From contig NZ_CP073104.1 of assembly GCF_018138145.1 (NCBI RefSeq), positions 124,001-188,000 of the forward strand: a DNA stretch of 64,000 bases. The letters are read 5' to 3'. Both the position numbers and the translations under genes were made by a program. Of this stretch, positions 25,077 through 33,298 are shown piece after piece. Each line of letters starts with the position of its first letter. Within the stretch, counting starts at the first letter, position 1. Below the pieces are notes generated by a model. It made no database searches. It saw nothing but the letters and a program-made list of their open reading frames with translations, and was not told where the DNA came from. This DNA is from Pseudomonas sp. SCA2728.1_7. Its GTDB lineage: Bacteria > Pseudomonadota > Gammaproteobacteria > Pseudomonadales > Pseudomonadaceae.

Positions 25077-25126
25077 TGTCAACGGTTTTGATTATGGCTG
25101 ACATCTATGTATCATCTGCGCATGAT
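25077..25126. promoter_or_regulatory. Divergent promoter and operator region, OYE operon/tetR
   Basis: For tetR, TTGATT (25088-25093) and TATCAT (25110-25115) are spaced 16 bp apart. The dyad ATCAT-N6-ATGAT (25111-25126) covers the -10 and start-site region. For the OYE operon, a perfect TTGACA -35 box reads on the minus strand at 25082-25077, with a poor -10. The layout suits one TetR repressor acting on both promoters. Confidence 0.5.
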
Positions 25127-25147
25127 TTTTCAGCGGAGGTATTGCAC

Positions 25148-25744
25148 GTGAGAGTCACCAAAGCCCAGGCGCAGGCAAACCGCGAGCACATCGTCGAGAC
25201 CGCTTCGGTGTTGTTTCGTGAGCGCGGTTTCGACGGTGTCGGCGTCGCGGACCTGATGGCGGCGGCCGGATTCACCCATGGCGGTTTCTACAAGCACTTC
25301 GGCTCGAAGGCCGACCTGATGTCCGAAGCCTCGGCCAACAGCCTTGCGCGCTCGTTGGCCAGTGCCGAAATGCTCGATGTTCAAGGCTTCATCGACGCTT
25401 ATGTGTCGAAAGAACATCGGGATGGACGAGGTAGCGGTTGCACCATGGCCGCTTTGTGCGGCGACGCTGCGCGTCAGTCTGACGAAGTGAAAACGGCATT
25501 TTCCGACGGCATCGAGCGCACGCTGCAGACGCTTGGCGACAAGTACCCGACAGGGCCCGACGCGGCATCTGGTGAGGGGCGAGTGAAAATGATCGACATG
25601 CTGGCGCGTGCGGTGGGCGCGATTATTCTCTCGCGTGCCTGCCCGGATGACTCAGCGCTGGCCGATGAAATACTTGCGGTATGCCACGCTGAAATGACCG
25701 CGTCATTGCTGATATCTGCCGACAGAGCAGAAGTGACTGGTTGA
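25148..25744 (+). CDS. TetR-family regulator of the second OYE operon
   Basis: The 198-residue TetR protein has its helix-turn-helix at about residues 8-52 (VADLMAAAGFTHGGFYKHFGSKADL). The C-terminal domain carries a GCTMAALCGDAARQ segment, whose cysteines could sense electrophiles. The start is GTG at 25148: GGAGG (25135-25139) lies eight bases upstream, and the earlier TTG at 25088 is the -35 box of its own promoter. It is divergent from the OYE operon. The ycaC copy B repeat begins only six bases after its stop codon, so the duplication junction falls here. Confidence 0.87.
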   Translation: MRVTKAQAQANREHIVETASVLFRERGFDGVGVADLMAAAGFTHGGFYKHFGSKADLMSEASANSLARSLASAEMLDVQGFIDAYVSKEHRDGRGSGCTMAALCGDAARQSDEVKTAFSDGIERTLQTLGDKYPTGPDAASGEGRVKMIDMLARAVGAIILSRACPDDSALADEILAVCHAEMTASLLISADRAEVTG

Positions 25745-25872
25745 TTGGTATTGTCCTTTTTGAGTTGACGGTGAAACGCTTTTCAGCCGATTTATCCCGT
25801 CCCTGTGCGTCAGTAATCTGTACCCAACTTGAACGCAACAACAACTTCAAAAACTCAAAAGGGACGCAGACC

Positions 25873-26505
25873 ATGACCACTCCAACCTACAACCGCCTGA
25901 ACAAAGACGACGCCATCGTGCTGCTGGTTGATCACCAGACCGGCCTGATTTCCCTGGTGCAGGACTTCTCGCCGAACGAGTTCAAGAACAACGTGCTGGC
26001 CCTGGCCGATCTGGCCAAGTTCTTCGAACTGCCGACCATCCTCACCACCAGTTTCGAACAAGGCCCGAACGGCCCGCTGGTACCGGAACTGAAAGAGATG
26101 TTCCCGGACGCGCCGTACATCGCTCGTCCAGGTCAGATCAACGCCTGGGACAACGAAGACTTCGTCAAAGCGATCAAAGCAACCGGGCGCAAGCAGATCA
26201 TCATTGCCGGTGTGGTCACGGATGTCTGCGTAGCGTTCCCGACCTTGTCGGCGCTGGCGGAAGGGTTTGATGTGTTTGTGGTGACCGACGCTTCCGGCAC
26301 CTTCAACACCACCGTGCAACAAGCCGCGTGGAGCCGTATGACTCAGGCCGGTGCGCAGATGATGAACTGGTTCTCGGTGGCGTGTGAGCTGCACCGCGAC
26401 TGGCGCAACGACATTGAAGGGCTGGGTAACTTGCTGTCGCAGCGAATCCCCAACTACCGCAATCTGATGAACAGCTACTCGGCGCTGACGGCTCCGCAGA
26501 AGTAA
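25873..26505 (+). CDS. ycaC: YcaC-family isochorismatase-like hydrolase, copy 2
   Basis: The 210-residue product differs from copy 1 at two positions only: Asp in FDVF and Pro in TAPQK. The catalytic residues Asp20, Arg85 and Cys119 are the same, so both copies should be active on the same unknown substrate. The leader carries the same AAAAGGGA ribosome-binding site. The many synonymous changes, against almost no amino-acid change, show purifying selection on both copies. It sits between tetR and a convergent MFS gene and ends at its own terminator. Confidence 0.92.
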   Translation: MTTPTYNRLNKDDAIVLLVDHQTGLISLVQDFSPNEFKNNVLALADLAKFFELPTILTTSFEQGPNGPLVPELKEMFPDAPYIARPGQINAWDNEDFVKAIKATGRKQIIIAGVVTDVCVAFPTLSALAEGFDVFVVTDASGTFNTTVQQAAWSRMTQAGAQMMNWFSVACELHRDWRNDIEGLGNLLSQRIPNYRNLMNSYSALTAPQK

Positions 26506-26523
26506 GCCAGCGCGATGTAAACG

Positions 26524-26552
26524 AAAAGCCTGCCCTGAAAAGCAGGCTTTTT
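26524..26552 (+). terminator. Rho-independent terminator after ycaC copy 2
   Basis: AAAAGCCTGC (26524-26533) pairs with GCAGGCTTTT (26542-26551) across an eight-base loop, followed by further T residues. It is the counterpart of the hairpin at 1629-1655. Confidence 0.85.
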
Positions 26553-26589
26553 GCGTTTTTCTGCCGCTGCGCCTATCAGAACGGCGTTT

Positions 26590-27828
26590 CTAGACGGTCG
26601 ACGGCATCCCTTCCTTTTCGCCGCCTCGGCCTTTGAACGCCAGTGCGAAACACAGCAGAACCACCACCGAAAATCCTGCCGGGAACAGCCATATACTTCT
26701 CCAGTCGTGGCCGTTTTGCGCGGTGAAGTGGTCAGTGATCTGACCCGCCACCCAGAATCCGATGAGCATGCCCACCCCATAAGTCGCCAAGGTGATCAGG
26801 CCCTGAGCCGAGCTGCGGAAGCGCTCGGGCGCTTTGGCATCGGTGTAGATCTGCCCACAGACGAAGAAAAAGTCATAACACACGCCATGCAGCGCAATAC
26901 CGATCAGCAGCATGAACGCTTGGTCACCATTGTTGCCGTAGGCGAACAACACATAGCGCAAGGCCCAGGCCAGCATGCCGACCAGTAAGGCAATCTTGAT
27001 GCCGAAACGCTGGATGAACAGGGGTAGCAGAAGCATGAACAGCACTTCGGAGACCTGACCGAGGGCCATCTTCGCAGTGGGGTTGGTGACACCGATTTCA
27101 GCCAGAAACGGATTGGCATTCTGGTAATAGAACGCCAGAGGAATGCAGATCAGGATGGACGCGAGAAAGAACACCAGATAGCTGCGATCCTTGAGCAGGC
27201 CCAACGCGTCCGCCCCCAGCATCTGTTTGATGCCTGGCGCATCGGCGGTGGATTTCAACGGTGCGGTTTTCGGCAGGCTGAAGCTGTAGAGCCCCAACAC
27301 CAGCGAGGCCACGGCAGACATGAGGAATGTGTTGCGCAAACCGCCGGCGGCGATCGCCTGTTGAGCGTCCCAGGCAAAGCCGAAGCTGATCACGATGCCG
27401 GCGACGATCCAGCCAACGGTGCCCCACACGCGGATGCGGGAAAACTCCCGGGCCGGGTCTTTGATCTGTCGGAAGGCTACCGCGTTTACCAAGGCCAGTG
27501 TCGGCATGTAGACCAGCATGTAGGCCAGCACATAGGGATAAAACGCGCTGAAATCAGTTGCCCGATAAAGCTGAAAGAGCAGCACCGCGCCCAGCAGGTG
27601 CAACACCGCCAGAATGCGTTCGGCATTGAAAAATCGATCTGCAACAAGCCCAACGACAAACGGCGCAATGATCGCGCCCCACGACTGCGTGGAGAACGCC
27701 ATACCCACCTGGCCGCCGCTTGCTGCAAGTGTCGTGGTGAGAAAGGTGCCGAGGGTGACGAACCAGCCGCCCCAGATAAAAAACTGCAGAAACATCATGA
27801 CGCTGAGTCGCGCATTCATTACGTTCAT
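26590..27828 (-). CDS. MFS transporter, nucleoside:H+ symporter type
   Basis: The 412-residue protein has twelve membrane segments and resembles the NupG/XapB family (MMFLQFFIWGGWFVTLGTFL at the N-terminus, GADALGLLKDRSYLVFF in the mid-loop, and HDWRSIWLFPAGFS near the end). These carry nucleosides or related glycosides across the inner membrane with protons. GGTGA five bases before the ATG at 27828 supports the start. It is the last gene of the minus-strand operon with the Gfo/Idh/MocA dehydrogenase and TIM-barrel isomerase, so a glycoside with a sugar moiety open to oxidation is the likely cargo. It converges with ycaC copy 2. Confidence 0.82.
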   Translation of the reverse strand: MNVMNARLSVMMFLQFFIWGGWFVTLGTFLTTTLAASGGQVGMAFSTQSWGAIIAPFVVGLVADRFFNAERILAVLHLLGAVLLFQLYRATDFSAFYPYVLAYMLVYMPTLALVNAVAFRQIKDPAREFSRIRVWGTVGWIVAGIVISFGFAWDAQQAIAAGGLRNTFLMSAVASLVLGLYSFSLPKTAPLKSTADAPGIKQMLGADALGLLKDRSYLVFFLASILICIPLAFYYQNANPFLAEIGVTNPTAKMALGQVSEVLFMLLLPLFIQRFGIKIALLVGMLAWALRYVLFAYGNNGDQAFMLLIGIALHGVCYDFFFVCGQIYTDAKAPERFRSSAQGLITLATYGVGMLIGFWVAGQITDHFTAQNGHDWRSIWLFPAGFSVVVLLCFALAFKGRGGEKEGMPSTV

Positions 27829-27870
27829 TTCAATCACCGTATTATTTTTATGTCGGTAACAGCGTGGTAA

Positions 27871-28953
27871 TCAGCGTTCGCCAAGGCCCAGCAGACGCCG
27901 GTTGGATTGCTCGTCAGCGCTCACACCGGCGAAATCGTCGAATGCCTTGCGGGTTCGGGTGATTATGTGTCGTTCGATGAAGGCCGCCCCTTCGGCAGCG
28001 CCTTGTGCCGCGTCTTTCAGGCAGCATTCCCACTCCAGCACGGCCCAGCCGTTGAAGTCGTATTGAGTCAGTTTGCTGAAGATCGCCTTGAAGTCGATCT
28101 GGCCATCGCCCAGTGAACGAAACCGGCCCGGGCGATCAACCCAACCCTGATAGCCGCCGTAGACGCCGGATCGCGCGTCGGCGTGAAACTCCGCGTCCTT
28201 GACGTGGAACATGCGGATGCGCGCGTGGTAGCGATCGATGAAGCCCAGGTAGTCCATTTGCTGCAGCAACAGATGACTCGGGTCATACAGAATCGCCGCG
28301 CGTGGATGATGATTCACCGCTTCGAGGAATTGCTCGAAAGAGGCGCCATCGTGCAAGTCTTCGCCAGGGTGGATCTCGTAGCAGAGGTCGACACCGGCCT
28401 CATCGAAGCACTCGAGGATCGGCAACCAGCGTTTTGCCAATTCGGCAAAGCCCTGTTCCACCAGACCCGCAGGACGCTGCGGCCACGGGTAGACGTACGG
28501 CCAGAGCAGGGCGCCGGAAAAGGTCGCGTGGGCGGTCAGCCCCAAGCGCTGACTGGCGCGTGCCGCGAGTTTCAACTGGTTGATCGCCCATTCGGTGCGT
28601 GCTTGCGGATTGCCACGCAGCGCTGCCGGGGCAAAGTCGTCGAAAAGCGCGTCGAACGCCGGATGCACCGCGACCAGTTGGCCTTGCAGGTGTGTCGACA
28701 GCTCGCTGATCACCACGCCGGCCTTGGCGCATACGGCGATGAGTTCGTCGCAGTAATCCTGACTGTCGGCGGCGCGTTCAAGGTCGATGAAGCGCGTGCC
28801 GAGGGTTGGCAACTGAATGGCTTTGTAGCCTTGAGAAGCGGCCCATTGCGCGATGTTGGCCAAGGTATCGAAAGGCGCTTCGTCGGCGATGAATTGGGCG
28901 AGAAAGATGCCGGGCCCGCGCATCCCGCTCGGGCGTTGTTGGTTAACGTTCAT
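27871..28953 (-). CDS. Sugar phosphate isomerase/epimerase-like TIM barrel protein
   Basis: The 360-residue protein is of the xylose-isomerase-like TIM barrel superfamily (IolE/YcjR type). Metal-ligand positions are recognisable: Glu in CYEIHPGEDLHD, Asp and His in LYDPSHLLLQ, His in FHVKDAEF, and Glu in VLEWECCLKDA. The start at 28953 has GGAG nine bases upstream and overlaps the preceding dehydrogenase gene by 11 bp. Pairs of Gfo/Idh/MocA dehydrogenase and such isomerases are known to act on inositols or on 3-keto sugars and glycosides. The exact substrate is not given by the sequence. Confidence 0.82.
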   Translation of the reverse strand: MNVNQQRPSGMRGPGIFLAQFIADEAPFDTLANIAQWAASQGYKAIQLPTLGTRFIDLERAADSQDYCDELIAVCAKAGVVISELSTHLQGQLVAVHPAFDALFDDFAPAALRGNPQARTEWAINQLKLAARASQRLGLTAHATFSGALLWPYVYPWPQRPAGLVEQGFAELAKRWLPILECFDEAGVDLCYEIHPGEDLHDGASFEQFLEAVNHHPRAAILYDPSHLLLQQMDYLGFIDRYHARIRMFHVKDAEFHADARSGVYGGYQGWVDRPGRFRSLGDGQIDFKAIFSKLTQYDFNGWAVLEWECCLKDAAQGAAEGAAFIERHIITRTRKAFDDFAGVSADEQSNRRLLGLGER

Positions 28954-30133
28954 TGGCGGTTGCTCCATTGGCAAGGTCAGGTATTGCAGTCCATTTGGCT
29001 TCGCCACAATGATTGGCGATGGCGGTCTCGATGAAGGCCATGCCACGCAGCCCAGTGGCTATACCGGGAACGCCCGGTGCGTCAGGACCGCTCGCACCGT
29101 TGAAAATGGCCTGCGCGAGGTCACCGTAGAGATTGGCCATGGCCTCGAGGTAGCCTTCCGGGTGTCCGGCGGGCAAGCGCATGCGCCGCGTGGCGTTTGC
29201 GCACAGCCAAGGTTGACCAAGGCCCGAGCGCAGCACGCGCATCGGTTCATTCAAGGGTCGATGGATCAGACTGGCAGGCTCTTCCTGACGCCATTCCAGC
29301 CCGCCCTTGTCGCCATACAGACGAATCTTCAGCGGGTTTTCTTCGCCGGCGCACACTTGGCTGGCGATCAATACGCCGCTGGCGCCGTCGGCCATTTTGA
29401 ACAGCATCGAGGCGTCGTCATCCAGTTGGCGACTGCTCAAATGTGACCCGAGCATCGCGCTGATGAACTGGATGGGTTGACCGGCGACAAACTCCGCGAG
29501 GGAAAACGCGTGCGTGCCGATGTCACCGATGCAGCCACCGATGCCGGATTGTTCAGGATTGTCGCGCCAGCCCGCCTGTTTGTTGCCTTCGCCAGCCACA
29601 TCGCTGCTGAGCCAGCCTTGCGGGTATTCGACGAGGACTTTGCGCAGCCGCCCGATTTCACCGCTGGCGACCATCTCGCGTGCCTGCCAGACCATCGCGT
29701 ACCCCAGGTAGGTATGTGCCAAGGCGTAGATCCGCTGGCTGTTGTTGACCACGCGGGCCAAGTCCTGCACTTGCGCCAGATTGAGCGCTGCAGGCTTTTC
29801 ACTGAACACATGGAAACCCGCACTCAGTGCTGCACTGGCGATAGGGGCGTGCAGGTGATTGGGCGTGACGATCACCAGCAGTTCCATGCGCTGATCGGTC
29901 GGCAGTGCGTGTTCGGCGGCCAGCATGTCTTGCCAGGCGTCATAGCAGCGTTGCGCAGGCAGCCCAAGCGCCGCACCACTGCGTTGATTGTTGTGGGCGT
30001 CGCGGCTGAACGCACCGCAGACCAGTTCGAAGCGTCCATCGAGGCCGGCGGCTTGCCGGTGTGCCTGGGCGATGAAGGCGCCTTCACCACCGCCGACGAA
30101 GCCCATTCTTATTTTTCGACCTGCAGCAATCAT
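28943..30133 (-). CDS. Gfo/Idh/MocA family dehydrogenase
   Basis: The 396-residue NAD(P)-dependent sugar dehydrogenase has the Rossmann motif VGGGEGAFIAQAHR near residue 14, the EKPAAL motif with the catalytic-region Lys, and the C-terminal half with GGCIGDIGTHAF, where Asp and His form the usual active-site pair. It is the first gene of the operon and overlaps the isomerase gene by 11 bp. A perfect 18-bp LacI-type operator lies 37 bp before its start. It probably oxidises a sugar hydroxyl of an imported glycoside or cyclitol. Confidence 0.87.
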   Translation of the reverse strand: MIAAGRKIRMGFVGGGEGAFIAQAHRQAAGLDGRFELVCGAFSRDAHNNQRSGAALGLPAQRCYDAWQDMLAAEHALPTDQRMELLVIVTPNHLHAPIASAALSAGFHVFSEKPAALNLAQVQDLARVVNNSQRIYALAHTYLGYAMVWQAREMVASGEIGRLRKVLVEYPQGWLSSDVAGEGNKQAGWRDNPEQSGIGGCIGDIGTHAFSLAEFVAGQPIQFISAMLGSHLSSRQLDDDASMLFKMADGASGVLIASQVCAGEENPLKIRLYGDKGGLEWRQEEPASLIHRPLNEPMRVLRSGLGQPWLCANATRRMRLPAGHPEGYLEAMANLYGDLAQAIFNGASGPDAPGVPGIATGLRGMAFIETAIANHCGEAKWTAIPDLANGATANER

Positions 30134-30169
30134 GGCAATTGTCTCAGTGAATTCATGCGGAACATTGAT

Positions 30170-30187
30170 GATGTAACCGGTTACATC
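30170..30187. promoter_or_regulatory. LacI-family operator
   Basis: GATGTAACCGGTTACATC is a perfect 18-bp palindrome with the central CG of LacI-family operators. The symmetry extends to 24 bp with one mismatched pair. It lies between the divergent dehydrogenase (start 30133) and LacI (start 30311) genes, close to the dehydrogenase start, as expected for repression. Confidence 0.85.
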
Positions 30188-30310
30188 GTCGGCGAAATCT
30201 AGGCCTGAAATCAGCGAGTGTCAAACCGTGTCTGACGAATGCCAACGTTTCGGCGCGTGACGCTGTGCGGTAAGCTCGACGGCCAATTTGATTGAAAGAG
30301 CGAGGCAGTC

Positions 30311-31321
30311 TTGTCCAATATCCGCGAAGTGGCACGGCTGGCGGGTGTCTCGGTGGCAACGGTGTCGAGAACATTGAAGTCCCCCGAGCGGGTGCTGCCC
30401 GATACCCGCGAGCGGGTCATGGCCGCCGTCCAGCAAACCGGCTATCGACCGAATTTGATGGCGGTGCAGTTTCGCTCGCGTAGAACGGGAAACCTGGTGA
30501 TTCTGGTCCCGACCATTGCCAACACCTTTTTCGCCAGAGTGATCAGCGGCGCACAAAAAGCCGCGCAGGCCGCCGGTTACCGGTTGCTGTTGTGCGACAC
30601 CCAGGGCCAGGCATCGCTTGAGCGCCAGTTCGCTGATCTGGTGCACGCCCATCAAGCCGATGGCGTCATTCAGTTGCGCGCCTATGATCCCTTCGAAGAA
30701 TCTGCCGCCGAGCCTGCACTGGCCCCGATCGTCAATGCCTGCGAAGTCATCCGGCACGGACGGCATCCAACGATCAGTCTGGATAACGTTGCGGCGGCGA
30801 AAGCCATGACCGAGTACCTGATCGCGATGGGGCATCAGCGTATCGGACTGATCAAAGGACCCAAAGGCAGCCCGCTCACGCGTGATCGTCTGGCGGGGTA
30901 TGAGGCGGCCCTGCGCGATGCCGGTCTCGCGCTGGATCACACGCTTATCTGTCACGGCGATTTCACGCTCGACGCGGGCTATTCGGGTGCCGGCAAACTG
31001 CTCGCGCTCGACAGCCGACCGAGCGCGCTATTTTGTGAAAATGACGAAATGGCCATCGGCGCGCTCAAGCGCATCAAAGAGCAGGGGCTGCGCGTGCCGG
31101 AGGATATTTCTCTCGCCGGATTCGACGATATTCCAATGGCCGCGTACTGCGATCCACCGCTGACGACCATTGCCCAACCCGCCGAAATGTTCGGCGAGAA
31201 AGCCGTGGAAATGCTGATTGCGCTGATCGAGAAACAGCCGTTGCCGCAACGGCATGTGGTATTGCCGTTCGCATTAACCAAGCGCGACAGCACGGCGCGG
31301 GTTGATCAAGCGGGTAGCTGA
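30311..31321 (+). CDS. LacI-family transcriptional regulator
   Basis: The 336-residue repressor has an N-terminal helix-turn-helix, NIREVARLAGVSVATVSRTL, and a hinge helix near 50. A periplasmic-binding-like effector domain follows (VPTIANTFFARVISGAQ, ISLDNVAAAKAMTEYL, CENDEMAIGALKRIKEQG, SLAGFDDIPMAAYC). The start is TTG at 30311: GAGG lies five bases upstream and the HTH begins there. It is divergent from the three-gene operon and should bind the operator at 30170-30187, released by the imported sugar or a product. Confidence 0.92.
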   Translation: MSNIREVARLAGVSVATVSRTLKSPERVLPDTRERVMAAVQQTGYRPNLMAVQFRSRRTGNLVILVPTIANTFFARVISGAQKAAQAAGYRLLLCDTQGQASLERQFADLVHAHQADGVIQLRAYDPFEESAAEPALAPIVNACEVIRHGRHPTISLDNVAAAKAMTEYLIAMGHQRIGLIKGPKGSPLTRDRLAGYEAALRDAGLALDHTLICHGDFTLDAGYSGAGKLLALDSRPSALFCENDEMAIGALKRIKEQGLRVPEDISLAGFDDIPMAAYCDPPLTTIAQPAEMFGEKAVEMLIALIEKQPLPQRHVVLPFALTKRDSTARVDQAGS

Positions 31322-31373
31322 ACCACTGAATTCCAAGCCGACGCAACCAAGCGATAGCACGAGCAAAAAAAAC

Positions 31374-31405
31374 CTGTGGCGAGGGCGCTTGCTCCCTCGC
31401 CACAG
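31374..31405. repeat. Palindromic hairpin between convergent genes
   Basis: CTGTGGCGAGGG (31374-31385) pairs perfectly with CCCTCGCCACAG (31394-31405). This hairpin type is widespread in fluorescent pseudomonads. Here it sits between the convergent LacI and cupin genes and may serve as a bidirectional terminator. Confidence 0.7.
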
Positions 31406-31443
31406 TCATGGTGGATCCTAATAGCTCTGAAAAAAACAGGCGA

Positions 31444-32151
31444 CTATCGAACCGCGTAAACCTTGCGCACATAGCGCGTACTCTTCCACGCGCAGAATGC
31501 GCCGCGCGGTACGAACACGCTGTCGCCGGTATCGACCATAACGCTCGATCCGTCCGGCGCGAGTAATGCCACGCTGCCCTCGATCAGGTGCATCAACTCA
31601 TTGAGTGGGTGTGCTCGGCCGCGGCGTTCGTAGGGCGTCGAATCCCACACACCGACACGCAGATCGGTTACCGGATCTTCGAAGGCATTGCGGGAGCGGC
31701 ATTGTGGTGTCGCGCCAATCAGAATCTGTTCTGGTGGCGCCGCCGACGGCGATAGCATCGCCAACGGATCGAGGCCGGTGAGGCCGGGTGTCGGGGTGTC
31801 AGTGGTCATCGCACAGAAAGCCCATTGCGTTCCGACCTGAGCCTCTATTCGCAGCGAGGTGCCACGGCCGATCACTGCGCTGCTGCCGACAGTCAATGCC
31901 AATGTCTGTTCGCCGGCTTTCAGCCGCACGTGCCCGGCATGCACGACAATAGTTTCGGTGTGCGCAAAGTCCTCGATTTCCATCGACTCGCCAACCTCAA
32001 CGATGCCTGCACTGATGCCGTCAGCACCGTGCCAAGCGACGCGTCGGCCGGCGGCAAAAGGATCTCTGGCGCTCAACGCCATCTGTTCGAAAGACGTAGC
32101 GATGCGGCCACCGTCGGCGCGAGCCAACAGCAGAACAGTAGGTTGCGACAT
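31444..32151 (-). CDS. Bicupin protein
   Basis: This 235-residue protein has two cupin barrels. The first, about residues 30-115, has weak metal-ligand conservation (HTETIVVHAGHVRL). The second, about 155-235, resembles the cupin_3/DUF861 type with ELMHLIEGSVAL and GDSVFVPRGAFCAWKS. No HTH is visible, so it is not a PuuR-type regulator. It lies 47 bp downstream of the GNAT gene on the same strand and faces away from the broken aldehyde dehydrogenase. DUF861 cupins are frequent beside polyamine and ureide catabolic genes. The function here is unknown. Confidence 0.75.
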   Translation of the reverse strand: MSQPTVLLLARADGGRIATSFEQMALSARDPFAAGRRVAWHGADGISAGIVEVGESMEIEDFAHTETIVVHAGHVRLKAGEQTLALTVGSSAVIGRGTSLRIEAQVGTQWAFCAMTTDTPTPGLTGLDPLAMLSPSAAPPEQILIGATPQCRSRNAFEDPVTDLRVGVWDSTPYERRGRAHPLNELMHLIEGSVALLAPDGSSVMVDTGDSVFVPRGAFCAWKSTRYVRKVYAVR

Positions 32152-32198
32152 ACGAAGAACACTCCATTAGAAAACGTTGAGGCATTGCAACAGCGCAA

Positions 32199-33056
32199 TC
32201 AACCGATGGCTTGGGTAACCAGAGCAAACTGGCGCATCCCATTGGCGGCCGCAGGAGGCGTGCCCCGGGCCATTTGCGCGACGGTGTCGATCTGCTTGAG
32301 TCCGGCTGTTTCCAGCCATTCGGCGAGGCCACAATCGGCCGGAATGTCGATGCGCACAAAGGCGTCCAGCACTTGGTTCAACAATGTGCCGATCAAGTAC
32401 TCTGCTTGTTCGAGGTTTTCAGCAACCACCGGGCCTATGCAGCGGCCGCGTCCGAACGGGCGCATCAGCGCGAAGGCGCGTAACTGGCCGTCGCGGTGAA
32501 TGCCGACGGACTGTTCCACCACCGGCGCCAGGTCGTCCAGCACCGCGCGCCGATCCAGACCGCTGGCAGCGTTCGCCAGCGTCACCAGTTGTTGCTGATC
32601 CGCAGCCGTCAGCGCACGACATGCTTCGCCCTCGGCCAGCGCGGTCAGCGCCGGTGCGTGCGCCTGGCCCTGATGTTGCTGGATCCTGCCAAACTCGACA
32701 AAGCCCTGACTGGCATACAGCGGCGCACCGGCGAGGGTCGCATTCAACATGGGCGTTCGCGCCTGGCAGGCATCGAGGGCTTGCTCCATCAACTGGCGTC
32801 CGATGCCTTTGCCCTGGTAGTCGTCGCTGACGATGACCAGCCCGATGGTGGCGAAATCACCTTGCGGGCAGGCGAATGCCGTACCGATCAACCGTTCGCC
32901 ATCAAGCACGACGAAACCGGCACTGACCCGTTGCAGCATCGCCCAGTCGTCCAGTCGATGCGGCCATTTCAACTGAACGGACAAGGCATGGGCGGCGCAG
33001 AGATCGGCGGCGGTCATCGGGCGATAAACATAAGCGGACGGGTGTGAGGCGGACAT
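32199..33056 (-). CDS. GNAT-family N-acetyltransferase
   Basis: The 285-residue protein starts with a complete GNAT domain (YRPMTAADLCAAHALS... VIVSDDYQGKGIGRQLMEQAL, the acetyl-CoA loop Q-x-x-G-x-G). A degenerate second acetyltransferase-like half fills the C-terminus, with a FGRGRCIGPVVAE segment. The start at 33056 has GGAGA seven bases upstream; the longer frame to 33212 has no support. With the cupin gene it forms a two-gene unit divergent from the aldehyde dehydrogenase remnant. The acyl acceptor is unknown; an amine related to the neighbouring pathway is possible. Confidence 0.8.
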   Translation of the reverse strand: MSASHPSAYVYRPMTAADLCAAHALSVQLKWPHRLDDWAMLQRVSAGFVVLDGERLIGTAFACPQGDFATIGLVIVSDDYQGKGIGRQLMEQALDACQARTPMLNATLAGAPLYASQGFVEFGRIQQHQGQAHAPALTALAEGEACRALTAADQQQLVTLANAASGLDRRAVLDDLAPVVEQSVGIHRDGQLRAFALMRPFGRGRCIGPVVAENLEQAEYLIGTLLNQVLDAFVRIDIPADCGLAEWLETAGLKQIDTVAQMARGTPPAAANGMRQFALVTQAIG

Positions 33057-33298
33057 GGCGAGTCTCCGTTGAACAATGTGCGCGAGCGCCCGGTTTTGCG
33101 GCGCGATGGTGCCTGTATCCCATCTGTGTGCAGCGCTGACAAGGGGCGATCGCGCATTCGGCAGATTCGGCGAGACGATGCCCGCAAGACCACACTTACT
33201 ACTTATTTGCACGGCAAGGTCGGCAGCAAATGCTTGGGCTTTTTTTCTACGATGGAGGCCTGAGTAATGACTCGCCGGCCCCTCTTCTGGAGTGCTCC

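Larger units (their letters stand above)
25750..26552 (+). repeat. Long direct repeat, copy B (leader + ycaC + terminator)
   Basis: This is the partner of 856-1655, offset by 24,894 bp without any indel up to the ycaC stop. The first 118 bases are identical. Two bases differ just before the ATG, the gene differs at about 5% of sites, and the terminator hairpin has one extra base in the loop. Confidence 0.9.

Noticed and set aside
25088..25147. An N-terminal extension of the TetR regulator from TTG 25088
   Set aside because: The TTG belongs to a -35 box, and a GGAGG site correctly spaced before GTG 25148 fits the family start.
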